From NCBI RefSeq assembly GCF_014651935.1, contig NZ_BMXV01000008.1, positions 143,528 to 207,527 on the forward strand: a stretch of DNA of 64,000 nt, in the 5' to 3' direction. Position 1 is the first letter of the stretch, and every line of letters starts with the position of its first letter. Below are positions 57,236 through 64,000 of this stretch, one piece after another. The stretch comes from Marinobacter zhanjiangensis (GTDB taxonomy: Bacteria > Pseudomonadota > Gammaproteobacteria > Pseudomonadales > Oleiphilaceae). The notes beneath the pieces were generated by a model. It saw nothing but the letters and a program-made list of their open reading frames with translations. It had not been told where the DNA came from and ran no database searches. A program made the translations under genes and the position numbers.

Positions 57236-57723
57236 GGTCTCTCTCCTATCAGCGGCTATAACGTCTCCGCTTGCATTTGAGTATGTTGAAGGTATTAAAA
57301 CCTTTCGTGTGGAGGGGATTACGACCTGAAACACAAACTGGTTTTCCGGGAAGCGAAAACTGCCTTGCGGTCATGCTGACCAGATCTTCGCTGTTCCCGA
57401 TCCCGTCGAGTAACAACACAGATTCATCGCCGCCAATCCGAGCATGGTATCCGGGCGCACCCATGACGTCCTTGACTAACTTGTGACCCCGATCGCTGGT
57501 CAATTTTTGACCTTCCACTGAACCATTTTTTGTGTATTTCGTGTGATAGCAGAATAAAAACCTGTCTTTTACACTCTTTCACAACCTGTCGCGAGGACTT
57601 CGTTTTTGTCTGAGCGCGGGTGTTGATCAAGTACGTTTTCATAGTTGTAATTTGAATCCTTACTTATGGAAGGTTGAGTTACAGTTCGTAATTATCAACA
57701 TAACTTATAAAAAGAGGTTCTAT
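57236..57723. other. intergenic region, A+T-rich
   Basis: About 490 bases between the divergent flavin-binding protein and serine-hydrolase genes. Base composition shifts toward A+T from about 57,500 onward. Open frames on both strands (for example 57249-57518 minus) resemble no protein I know and have no ribosome-binding site. Two divergent promoters should lie here. Confidence 0.5.
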
Positions 57724-58425
57724 ATGAAGATTTCAAATAAACTGAAACTTGCGGGTATTTCCGCAGCTTTAGTGTCAGGACTCTTTATGTCAGGTTCAGC
57801 ATTGGCCATCGGTGGTGGCGGTGGCGGCGCTTGCAGCGTCGACACGGAAAGAGGATCCGGCGCCAGATTTTTCGTACCAAGCGGTGGTGACGGCAATTAC
57901 AACATTCTGGGCTGGGGTAACGGTACTGGCGGCTCAGTAACCGTTTACAGTGGCCTGCTCGAGTCAGTCGCAGAGCAGTGTATCCTGGTAGCCGCTGCCA
58001 CAACCTCTCAGTCCGGCAGTGGCAGAGATGTGGCAAGTGCTGTCAATCAGGCGAAAAGCCGTTACAGCAACATTGTCGGTTCAGACCCGAAAGTCTGCAC
58101 GTCCGGCCACTCACAGGGTGGCGGTGGTTCTTTCAACGCCGCGAATCGTCTTGATGCGGACTGTGTCATCGCCGTTCAGCCTGACACCGTTTTCACCACG
58201 CGCATTGACCGTCCGGTCTCCAGCGACACTGATGTTGTTTGTATCTTCAGTACCGGCGACGTTCTGGCGCCAGCATTACCGTCTAACGGCCGAAACTGCA
58301 GAAATAACTCAACCAGGTACACTCAGGAGCTGACCTCTGGTACTCACTTTGCACCGACAACTGGCGATGGCGGCGCAGTTGGTGACGTAATGCGTGAGTA
58401 TTCTGAACGTTGGTTGGTCAATTAA
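57724..58425 (+). CDS. secreted alpha/beta hydrolase with a PETase/chlorophyllase-like catalytic pattern
   Basis: 233 residues from the ATG at 57724 (AAGAGG upstream; the longer frame from 57652 is rejected). Signal peptide cleavage is near ALA-IG at residue 28. The nucleophile is S130 in GHSQGGGGS, with D179 in STGDVLAP and H208 in SGTHF, the order and spacing of the polyester hydrolase/chlorophyllase branch. Six cysteines (37, 86, 125, 147, 173, 192) could form three disulfides. It is shorter than PETase (about 290 residues) and lacks its clear oxyanion GYxA/W loop. It should hydrolyse an ester outside the cell; substrate is unproven. A terminator follows. Confidence 0.72.
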   Translation: MKISNKLKLAGISAALVSGLFMSGSALAIGGGGGGACSVDTERGSGARFFVPSGGDGNYNILGWGNGTGGSVTVYSGLLESVAEQCILVAAATTSQSGSGRDVASAVNQAKSRYSNIVGSDPKVCTSGHSQGGGGSFNAANRLDADCVIAVQPDTVFTTRIDRPVSSDTDVVCIFSTGDVLAPALPSNGRNCRNNSTRYTQELTSGTHFAPTTGDGGAVGDVMREYSERWLVN

Positions 58426-58446
58426 TCCCTTTTAGCTGAAGTTGTT

Positions 58447-58479
58447 AAAAACCTCAACCTGTACGGTTGGGGTTTTTTA
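58447..58479 (+). terminator. Rho-independent terminator
   Basis: AACCTCAACC pairs with GGTTGGGGTT (one G-T wobble) around a 5-base loop, flanked by A-rich and T-rich sequence (AAAA before and TTTTAT after). It lies 25 bases after the hydrolase stop. Confidence 0.85.
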
Positions 58480-58520
58480 TTGGCTGGCATTTGTCTTTAT
58501 TGATGGTCAGAGGAGATCAC

Positions 58521-59279
58521 ATGAAAAAATATATGAGTGCTGCCACGATACTGATGATGGGCGCCGTGTTCATGGGAACCTATAGTGAACAGTCCCGATC
58601 GGCAAGCTCAGCAGAACAGGAAACAGCGGCGGATGAAACCGGGCATGAATTCGAAGACCTGACCGATCGTTACAGCTATGCCTATGGAGCTGATTTGGCG
58701 AATAAATTCAAAGCAGAAGGCGTTGAATTGAATGTCGATATAATGGCTGCAGCGATGGAGGATGTGTTTGATAACGGCGAGGCGAAAATGTCTGCCGGAG
58801 AAATCGCCGCGACGATAGATATCTATATGGAAATCCACGAAAAGAAGAAAGAGGCAGAACGGGCTGCGGCTGGCGAAAAGAATAAAGCGGAAAGCGAGAA
58901 CTTCCTTTCAGAGAATGCCGGTAAGGAAGGCATCGTCGTTACCGAGAGTGGCTTGCAATACAGAGTGATCACCGAAGGTGATGGCGGGTATACCCCGACA
59001 GAAGACGATACAGTGACAGTGCATTACCGAGGCAGCTTTGTCGACGGCACTGAATTTGATAGCACTTACCAGCGCAACGAACCCTATACCGTGAAGGTTA
59101 AAAAGCTTATCGAAGGCTGGGGGGAGGCACTCCAGCTGATGTCAGAGGGCTCGAAATGGGAATTGTATATTCCTGCCGACCTTGCTTACGGGGAGGAAGG
59201 GGCAGGGGAATATGTTGAACCGAATGCTGCGTTGATATTTGAAGTGGAACTGCTCGAAATCGCAAAAGCTGAAGGATAG
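58521..59279 (+). CDS. FKBP-type peptidyl-prolyl isomerase, exported
   Basis: 252 residues from the ATG at 58521 (AGGAGA upstream; the longer frame is unsupported). A signal peptide covers about residues 1-25. An N-terminal helical dimerisation segment (DRYSYAYGADLANKFK...VDIMAAAMEDVFD) is followed by the FKBP domain (VTVHYRGSFVDGTEFDSTY...LIEGWGEALQLMSEGSKWELYIPADLAYGE), as in FkpA/Mip proteins. It helps fold periplasmic or surface proteins. It is separated from the hydrolase gene by the terminator. Confidence 0.92.
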   Translation: MKKYMSAATILMMGAVFMGTYSEQSRSASSAEQETAADETGHEFEDLTDRYSYAYGADLANKFKAEGVELNVDIMAAAMEDVFDNGEAKMSAGEIAATIDIYMEIHEKKKEAERAAAGEKNKAESENFLSENAGKEGIVVTESGLQYRVITEGDGGYTPTEDDTVTVHYRGSFVDGTEFDSTYQRNEPYTVKVKKLIEGWGEALQLMSEGSKWELYIPADLAYGEEGAGEYVEPNAALIFEVELLEIAKAEG

Positions 59280-59397
59280 TCACGTGCGGGCAGCAGAGCG
59301 TATTTCTGATTCGCGGGGCCGGGCGGCCCGCCGGCGTCAACCAGGGCATGCCCGACAGGCAATCAGAAAAGGAATATGCGTTGGCTCCGGACCTGTA

Positions 59398-60309
59398 TCA
59401 GAAAGACACCAGACGGCAACCCGCCGAGGTCAATCGGTCAGCCAGAACGGCGATATGGGCCGGGCCAACTTCGCAGCAGCCACCCACGATGGATGCGCCC
59501 TGCTCTACCCACCGAAGCGCATGCTCGGCATAGGCAGCAGGGCCGAGATCCGAACGCGACTCCAGTACATCCACCGTACCGCCCGGCTGGAGTTCGGCCA
59601 CGGACGCGAATCCGTTGGCGTAGCCGCCGAACGGCATACCGAGTCCGGCAAGCTCACCCATTGCAGTGGTTACTGCCTCGGGCACTGCGCAGTTGACCAG
59701 TATCCGCTCGGCCCCGGCGGCAACCATCTCCCGGGCTGCGTCGGCCAACAGCTCGCCGGACCTGAGCCGCCTGCCGTCGTTATCGTCCACGGTGAAGGAC
59801 GTCCACACCGGCAGCTTGCTCTCCGCCGCCGCGAGGGTCGCCATACGCGCCTCGCGGACAAGGGACATGGTCTCGCAGATGAAAAGATCGACACTTGCGG
59901 CCTGAGCCTCCGCCATTCGGCGATAGTTGCGCAGGCAAGTCGCGTCGTCGGGCACGAGATCGGGGCGAAAACTCGCCACCAGTGGCGGCAGGCAGCCAGC
60001 AATACCTACATCCTGCCCGCTGTCACTGCGAGCCTTGCCGGCGGCCTTCAGTGCGGCGGCGTGAAGTGAATCGAACAACCCCGGGTCGCCGTCGCGCATC
60101 AGGCGCTGCGGTGTTGCACTGTACGTATTGGCCGTGATCACCCGGGCCCCGGCATCGATGAACTCGCGATGGACGGCCGTCACCAGATCCGGCTCATCCA
60201 GCATGACCTGAGCAGACCACAGGGGCGACGCAGGATAGCGACTACGCCGACGAAGCTCCTGGCCCATGCCCCCGTCCAGCAGCACTACCTGGCGTTCCTG
60301 AGAGGTCAT
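59398..60309 (-). CDS. homocysteine S-methyltransferase family protein
   Basis: 303 residues. The start LLDGGMGQELRRRS and the zinc-binding cysteines in VNCAVPEA (about residue 207) and the GGCCEVGP near the C-terminus match the family. Members transfer a methyl group from S-methylmethionine or a related donor to homocysteine, forming methionine; some use other substrates. Downstream on the minus strand, no gene follows for about 120 bases. Confidence 0.9.
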   Translation of the reverse strand: MTSQERQVVLLDGGMGQELRRRSRYPASPLWSAQVMLDEPDLVTAVHREFIDAGARVITANTYSATPQRLMRDGDPGLFDSLHAAALKAAGKARSDSGQDVGIAGCLPPLVASFRPDLVPDDATCLRNYRRMAEAQAASVDLFICETMSLVREARMATLAAAESKLPVWTSFTVDDNDGRRLRSGELLADAAREMVAAGAERILVNCAVPEAVTTAMGELAGLGMPFGGYANGFASVAELQPGGTVDVLESRSDLGPAAYAEHALRWVEQGASIVGGCCEVGPAHIAVLADRLTSAGCRLVSF

Positions 60310-60406
60310 AAAATCACCGCCTTTTCGTTAGAGAGTGGCCAGCTGAAAGCGCCGGAGGTCCATTATCAGTACCGGGAGAATAACGAGAAATGTCCGGCCG
60401 AGGCCA

Positions 60407-60733
60407 ATGTCTGGAAGATTTGTAGCTCGAAACTCCAAATATCTGACGGGATGGAACGTCCGCACGATTGAGCCGCGATTTATCGGCAGCCTGTTCCAGC
60501 CTGACCTGGTGGACACCCCGGGTATTCGCGACCACATCGCAAAAGCCTCAGCACTCAAGCTTCCCCACGCCTCATGGCTGACCGAACGGTTGGATGCCGG
60601 TGACTGCCTGACACCTGAGCAGGCTGCCAGCGCTATCGCGTTTGCCCTCACCGATATGCCCGTGGATGACTTCAGCGGCGCCGTCCTCCATGGCCGGACA
60701 CTGGTAGACACGCTGTCTTTCAACGGCAGTTAA
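60407..60733 (+). pseudogene. C-terminal remnant of an SDR oxidoreductase
   Basis: An open frame ending YxxTGWNVRTIEPRF ... CLTPEQAASAIAFALTDMPVDDFSGAVLHGRTL, the pattern of a classical SDR C-terminus (NVRTIEP, PEQAA, AIAFALT). The N-terminal nucleotide-binding and YxxxK regions are missing, so the gene is broken by deletion. It starts 97 bases from the methyltransferase gene. Confidence 0.65.
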
Positions 60734-60907
60734 ACGAGGAAGAAGCGGTCATCAGTTTTCCAGTACCGGACCTTGAGCAAGGAATGCAGGGGCTCCCAGG
60801 TTCTCTGCACCCTGCTTGACCCTCGCTTCTTGTTATTTTCCGGTGCCCAGGCGTCCGAAATGCCAGGCTGATCGTACTACTTCCCACACCCGAGCAACAG
60901 GTCTCCC

Positions 60908-61066
60908 ATGTCTCATCATTCCTCTTCCAGTTCGCCATTGGCATCTCACCGCTTACCGTGCCGGGGATGTCTTCCCGACTGTAAAAACTATCCCACCTGC
61001 AACGGCACACCCTGGCGAGCTGACAAGGCGTCATTGGCCGGGGCCGACAAGTCGATGAGTCACTGA
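60908..61066 (+). CDS. possible small cysteine-rich protein
   Basis: 52 codons, beginning MSHHSSSSSPLASHR. The middle has four cysteines spaced as C-x2-C-x3-C-x5-C (LPCRGCLPDCKNYPTC), then NGTPWR, resembling a small metal-binding knuckle. No strong ribosome-binding site is seen. I do not recognise the family with certainty. Confidence 0.4.
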   Translation: MSHHSSSSSPLASHRLPCRGCLPDCKNYPTCNGTPWRADKASLAGADKSMSH

Positions 61067-61153
61067 AGTCAGCCACGGTGGATTGAATGGCGCCCGTTTC
61101 TTCAGCATTCTGTTGTCTTTACCTTTGCCGGCGCCTGTCTTCTTTATGGTTGG

Positions 61154-61780
61154 CTAGCTGATGAATCTGGACATGGCACGGCTATGCGCTCCTTCTTCAG
61201 CGTCAAGGCCAGCCTTGACGCCCGCCCGGTTTCGCTCCGGCTGATTCTGACTTGCTTTCAGCTTACCTGTGAGAGAATCAATCTTGATCTCCACGCCGAC
61301 AATAGCCTGCACCAACCGTTCGGTGAAGTCAGTCGGCGCATCATCTACAGACCAGGGAGTGCTCATACCCGACTCGTGCTGGTCTGTCAGCCGATGGAGA
61401 TGACGCTTCAACCAGGCCGGGTCCTCGATAATCCGGGCACTGCCTTCTGCATGGACAGCCAGATAATTCCATGTTGGAACAACCCGGCCCGTTTCTGCCT
61501 TCGTTTCGTACCAGGAAGGTGAAATGTAAGCATCTGGTCCCTGAAAAACCGCAAGAACCCGAGCCCCATCGCGCAGGCGCTGCCAGGCTGGATTGCCCCG
61601 AGCCAGGTGGCACTGAAGGTGCCCCAAAGAACCGTCCTCTCCAGGACTCAAATAAAAGGGAACATGGTTCGCTTCAATTCCGTCATCATCCGCTAAGATC
61701 AGCAAACCAAATCCGTAGTCCCGAATATAGTGCTGAAGCTTGCCGATATCGTCTTCCTTGAAGTGGCTCGGTACATACAT
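61154..61780 (-). CDS. FMN-binding transcriptional regulator, PaiB family
   Basis: 208 residues from the ATG at 61780 (GGGAG nine bases upstream; the longer frame adds 11 residues). The PaiB pattern is clear: MYVPSHFKEDD start, GLLILADDDGIEANHVPFYL, HLARGNPAWQRL, AVFQGPDAYISPSWY and VPTWNYLAVHAEG. Named for a Bacillus regulator; the fold is a flavin-binding split barrel and FMN binding is probable. The role outside Bacillus is not established. Confidence 0.9.
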   Translation of the reverse strand: MYVPSHFKEDDIGKLQHYIRDYGFGLLILADDDGIEANHVPFYLSPGEDGSLGHLQCHLARGNPAWQRLRDGARVLAVFQGPDAYISPSWYETKAETGRVVPTWNYLAVHAEGSARIIEDPAWLKRHLHRLTDQHESGMSTPWSVDDAPTDFTERLVQAIVGVEIKIDSLTGKLKASQNQPERNRAGVKAGLDAEEGAHSRAMSRFIS

Positions 61781-62007
61781 TCTGTAAAACTCCCTGGTTG
61801 ATGGCTCGCCCAACTAGTAGTGCCCTGGTTTTACGGCGTGGCAGCACCAGTGCAGGCACCCCGACAACAGACATTGATTAAATGTATTGGCTCATGGACA
61901 GTGTTTTCAGTCAATCGCACCAACCGCATCCAAAAACGACTCTTGCTGAAGCCGACCAATAGTGGTTCGATACCTGAAGGAAGCCATTACTATTGCTAAG
62001 GGTCAGC

Positions 62008-62979
62008 ATGCCCCGCCCCAGAGAACAACAGATTTCCATCGCAGACACACCTTACTATCACATTGTTTCCCGCTGCGTCCGCCGGACTTTCCTGTGCGGA
62101 ATAGACCACCAGACCGGGCAAAGCTACGAACACCGGCGCCAGTGGATTGAGCAGCGGATCCGATTGCTGTCATCCATCTTCACCATCGATCTCTGCGCCT
62201 ATGCCGTGATGTCCAACCACTACCACTTGGTGGTGAAGCTTTGCCCGGGGCAGGCTGACGACTGGAGCGATGATGAGATCCTGGAACGCTGGACCACCCT
62301 CTTCAAGGGGCCACCTTTGGTGCAGCGTTACCGGTCAGGAGAAGATCTGCACGAGGCGGAAAGGCGGTTCGTAAAGCGAATCATCGGCGTGTACCGACAA
62401 AGGCTGACCGACCTGAGCTGGTTCATGAAATGCCTGAACGAATCGATCGCCAGGGAGGCGAACCGGGAGGATGAATGCACTGGGCACTTCTGGGAGTCAC
62501 GGTTCAAGTCCCAGGCACTGCTTTCGGAACAATCCCTAATCAGCTGCATGGCCTATGTGGACCTGAACCCGGTTCGAGCGGCCATGGCAGAAACACCGGA
62601 AACATCCGACCATACCAGCATCCAGGAACGCATCGCCCCCAGATTCAATCTGTCAGAAGCGATACAGTCACAAAGCGAGCAGCTCTTCCTGAAGCAGTTC
62701 CCCCTGCCTCTCAAACCACTACTCGATTTCGAAGAGGCTGTCAGAAACGAGCCACAACGAGGCATCCTGTTCTCACTGAACGACTATCTGGAACTGGTGG
62801 ATTACACCGGGCGAATCATTAATCCAAGCAAGCGCGGCCACATACCGGAACACCAACCGCCCATCCTGAAAAGACTCGGACTGAGTAACGAGGAATGGCT
62901 TGTCGAAGCCACCGAGTTCGAAGACCGGTATCACGACAACCGACGGGCCTACCTGGACCGGCGACGATCGGCAGCCTGA
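62008..62979 (+). CDS. REP-associated tyrosine transposase (IS200/Y1 family)
   Basis: 323 residues from the ATG at 62008. The HUH metal motif with flanking residues is in AYAVMSNHYHLVVK, and catalytic tyrosines lie in the YRQRLTDLSW region. Such single-copy RAYT transposases process REP hairpins and single-stranded DNA. No terminal inverted repeats are seen beside it, as usual. A hairpin lies 26 bases after the stop. Surrounding sequence is A+T-richer, suggesting acquisition by transfer. Confidence 0.87.
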   Translation: MPRPREQQISIADTPYYHIVSRCVRRTFLCGIDHQTGQSYEHRRQWIEQRIRLLSSIFTIDLCAYAVMSNHYHLVVKLCPGQADDWSDDEILERWTTLFKGPPLVQRYRSGEDLHEAERRFVKRIIGVYRQRLTDLSWFMKCLNESIAREANREDECTGHFWESRFKSQALLSEQSLISCMAYVDLNPVRAAMAETPETSDHTSIQERIAPRFNLSEAIQSQSEQLFLKQFPLPLKPLLDFEEAVRNEPQRGILFSLNDYLELVDYTGRIINPSKRGHIPEHQPPILKRLGLSNEEWLVEATEFEDRYHDNRRAYLDRRRSAA

Positions 62980-63004
62980 CCGGGGCCGTTCCACCTTAAT
63001 TTAC

Positions 63005-63027
63005 CCCCTACTGGCTGCCGCCAGGGG
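63005..63027. repeat. REP-like hairpin after the transposase gene
   Basis: CTGGC and GCCAG pair around TGCC, and the outer CCCC and GGG extend the stem past a TA bulge. REP hairpins are the usual target of this transposase family, but no second copy was found in the window. Confidence 0.4.
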
Positions 63028-63170
63028 ACCGATGCGGGCCAAATTCTTCAAAATTCGCCGGTTTGATACCAAACCTGTCGTCAAAAGCTAATTCCCGCCG
63101 TTTGAACTGAATTCCCTGCTTTCGCCAACAAACGAGGTCACCGGATGAAGCTCTCTTCTTTGCTAATGCC

Positions 63171-63198
63171 TGTCCTGATTCCCTTGTCCTGATTCCCT
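63171..63198. repeat. 14-bp tandem repeat
   Basis: TGTCCTGATTCCCT occurs twice back to back (63171-63184 and 63185-63198) without mismatch, in the gap between the transposase and the methyltransferase gene. Confidence 0.9.
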
Positions 63199-63214
63199 AT
63201 TAAGCCGGTCGCCG

Positions 63215-63234
63215 TACAGCCGCTGGTTATGTGC
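63215..63234. repeat. attC-like half site, left flank of the methyltransferase gene
   Basis: On the minus strand GCACATAACCAGCGGCTGTA follows the TAA stop of the methyltransferase directly. It matches, nearly inverted, the site at 63889-63907. The RYYYAAC/GTTRRRY-like core ends fit an integron attC half site; full attC structure is not present. Confidence 0.5.
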
Positions 63235-63876
63235 TTATGGCTTCGTCCCACTTGCGACAACCACTGAAACGCCAAGTATTTTAAAGGGGCGAAACTCTTG
63301 CCATGAAAACGACTCGCACCGTTCTTCAAGAACCCCCCATACGGTACGGCGGCAGTCCGCCGCCCCAATCCAGTTTATAAAACGCGCCCCCAAAGTTAAG
63401 CGGTCGCTATAAACGTCCATGATCGCAAAGCGCGTTCCCGAAGGTGATGCATCAAAGATACGCGAACAGAATTCCCACCAATTCTCCAGACACGTAAGCC
63501 CCAGCGAAAAGAACACATGTCGGGGTTGCTTCTCAGTAATAGCACGTTCGACTATTCCGATACCGCTGGTCTTTGAAAAGTCGGCTTGAAGAAACTCGAC
63601 GTTCCTATCTATATTATGCTTCGCAGCGCGGTTCCTGGCCTGCTCAAGCATTTCTTTGGAACCGTCTATCGCCAACACTGCCCCCTCCCTCTCGACTTGC
63701 CGGACAAGTGTTGGAAGATCTACTCCGGTGCCACAAAAAACATCCACTATATGGCAGCCGGCTTCCAAATCTAATTGGTCAATGGCGGCTTCACGCGGTT
63801 TTCGGTAGAAGAAGTCTCCGAGCGTGCCAACGTCGTACAGCGGGGCAAATTTGTCGTACCAGGGCGATTCAGCCAC
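63235..63876 (-). CDS. class I SAM-dependent methyltransferase, cassette-like
   Basis: 213 residues from a GTG at 63876 with a perfect TAAGGAG seven bases upstream. The SAM-binding motif CHIVDVFCGTGVDLP (about residues 41-55) and acidic AIDGSKEMLEQA are clear. The C-terminal FNWIGAADCRRTVWGVLEERC part resembles methyltransferases acting on small metabolites or antibiotics, but no substrate is certain. Base composition is more A+T-rich than core genes. It is bounded by near-identical inverted sites, and there is almost no space between stop and left site, as in integron gene cassettes. Confidence 0.83.
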   Translation of the reverse strand: MAESPWYDKFAPLYDVGTLGDFFYRKPREAAIDQLDLEAGCHIVDVFCGTGVDLPTLVRQVEREGAVLAIDGSKEMLEQARNRAAKHNIDRNVEFLQADFSKTSGIGIVERAITEKQPRHVFFSLGLTCLENWWEFCSRIFDASPSGTRFAIMDVYSDRLTLGARFINWIGAADCRRTVWGVLEERCESFSWQEFRPFKILGVSVVVASGTKP

Positions 63877-63888
63877 AAGGTCTCCTTA

Positions 63889-63907
63889 GCACATAACGAG
63901 GCTGTAG
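63889..63907. repeat. attC-like half site, right flank of the methyltransferase gene
   Basis: GCACATAACGAGGCTGTAG on the plus strand is an inverted, gapped match to the left site and ends 12 bases before the gene's ribosome-binding site. The 2-base asymmetry between the two arms is like the extra bases that distinguish attC L-type arms. Confidence 0.5.
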
Positions 63908-64000
63908 AAAAACCCGGTTCCGGGCCATTCCCACCGCCTGACTGCTAAATTTTTTGACCCGCCCGTCAACGGAACGGTTCTCCAGATTCTGGTGCATAGG
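63908..64000. other. right edge without a recognised gene
   Basis: The last 93 bases carry a short inverted repeat (CCCGG/CCGGG around TT) and a T-rich tract. A frame open on the minus strand enters from the window edge but is too short to assign. Confidence 0.3.

Noticed and set aside
57249..57518. 89-residue minus-strand ORF and an opposing plus-strand ORF
   Set aside because: No ribosome-binding site, no recognisable family and they overlap each other; better explained as intergenic.
63215..63907. A complete integron
   Set aside because: No integron integrase and no complete attC site with both arms were found; only half sites are supported.
63889..64000. End of an insertion sequence (GAGGCTGTAGAAAAAC)
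   Set aside because: The resemblance to IS terminal repeats is short and no transposase or matching end is in the window.
1..64000. CRISPR arrays, tRNA genes and rRNA operons
   Set aside because: No regularly spaced repeats, no cloverleaf-forming tRNA sequence and no rRNA sequence were recognised.

Overview
This window reads as chromosomal DNA of a marine gammaproteobacterium, most likely Marinobacter or a close relative. The evidence is the order dnaX-ybaB-recR-rnd-ycgL-ycgN, a 4.5S RNA upstream of dnaX, a PrsK/PrsR pair, a polyhydroxyalkanoate (PHA) cluster and high coding G+C. This assignment rests on recognised gene families and gene order; no database search was run. Most of the window is ordinary, densely packed core genome. 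The right end (about 57.2-64.0 kb) is looser, richer in A+T and looks accessory.

Layout. 0-0.75 kb: the start of a secreted von Willebrand A protein. 0.8-6.3 kb: a minus-strand housekeeping run (membrane protein, ycgN, ycgL, rnd, recR, ybaB, dnaX) with the SRP 4.5S RNA gene and its promoter upstream. 6.7-10.2 kb: an iron/2-oxoglutarate oxygenase, a sugar-phosphate mutarotase and an acyltransferase/epimerase pair. 10.3-13.9 kb: the two-component system PrsK/PrsR, normally tied to PEP-CTERM/exosortase biology. 13.9-22.4 kb: prpD, a lytic transglycosylase, an eIF-2B-like protein, a host-attachment family protein, a DUF2855/TetR divergent pair, a membrane-anchored unknown, a DUF2897 protein and an App1-type phosphatase. 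22.5-30.6 kb: a carboxylesterase lipoprotein, two membrane proteins (the first apparently starting at an ATA codon), AmmeMemoRadiSam proteins, a transporter and a glycine-zipper protein. 30.7-41.1 kb: oxidoreductases, a periplasmic solute-binding protein, a chemoreceptor, a 658-residue unknown with a papain-like residue pattern, and small secreted or cytosolic unknowns.

41.3-52.4 kb holds the clearest metabolic blocks. A GMC alcohol dehydrogenase, an aldehyde dehydrogenase and a TetR regulator form an alcohol-to-acid oxidation unit preceded by a perfect 13-bp inverted repeat. An isocitrate-dehydrogenase-type enzyme follows that carries an internal duplication. Then come PHA depolymerase, PHA synthase and an acetoacetyl-CoA reductase-type enzyme, which together make and mobilise the storage polyester.

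52.5-64 kb: an MFS transporter with a tiny overlapping upstream ORF, an NfeD/SPFH pair, a 24-residue membrane peptide, a CAP-domain protein, a stress-type flavin-binding protein, a secreted serine hydrolase with a PETase/chlorophyllase-like catalytic arrangement, an FKBP isomerase, a homocysteine methyltransferase, an SDR remnant, a cysteine-rich mini-ORF, PaiB, a REP-associated transposase, and a methyltransferase flanked by inverted sites that resemble halves of integron attC sites.

No tRNA, 16S/23S rRNA or CRISPR array was seen. Coordinates for coding sequences include the stop codon. Where a start differs from the longest open frame, the choice was made on ribosome-binding-site spacing and family length.
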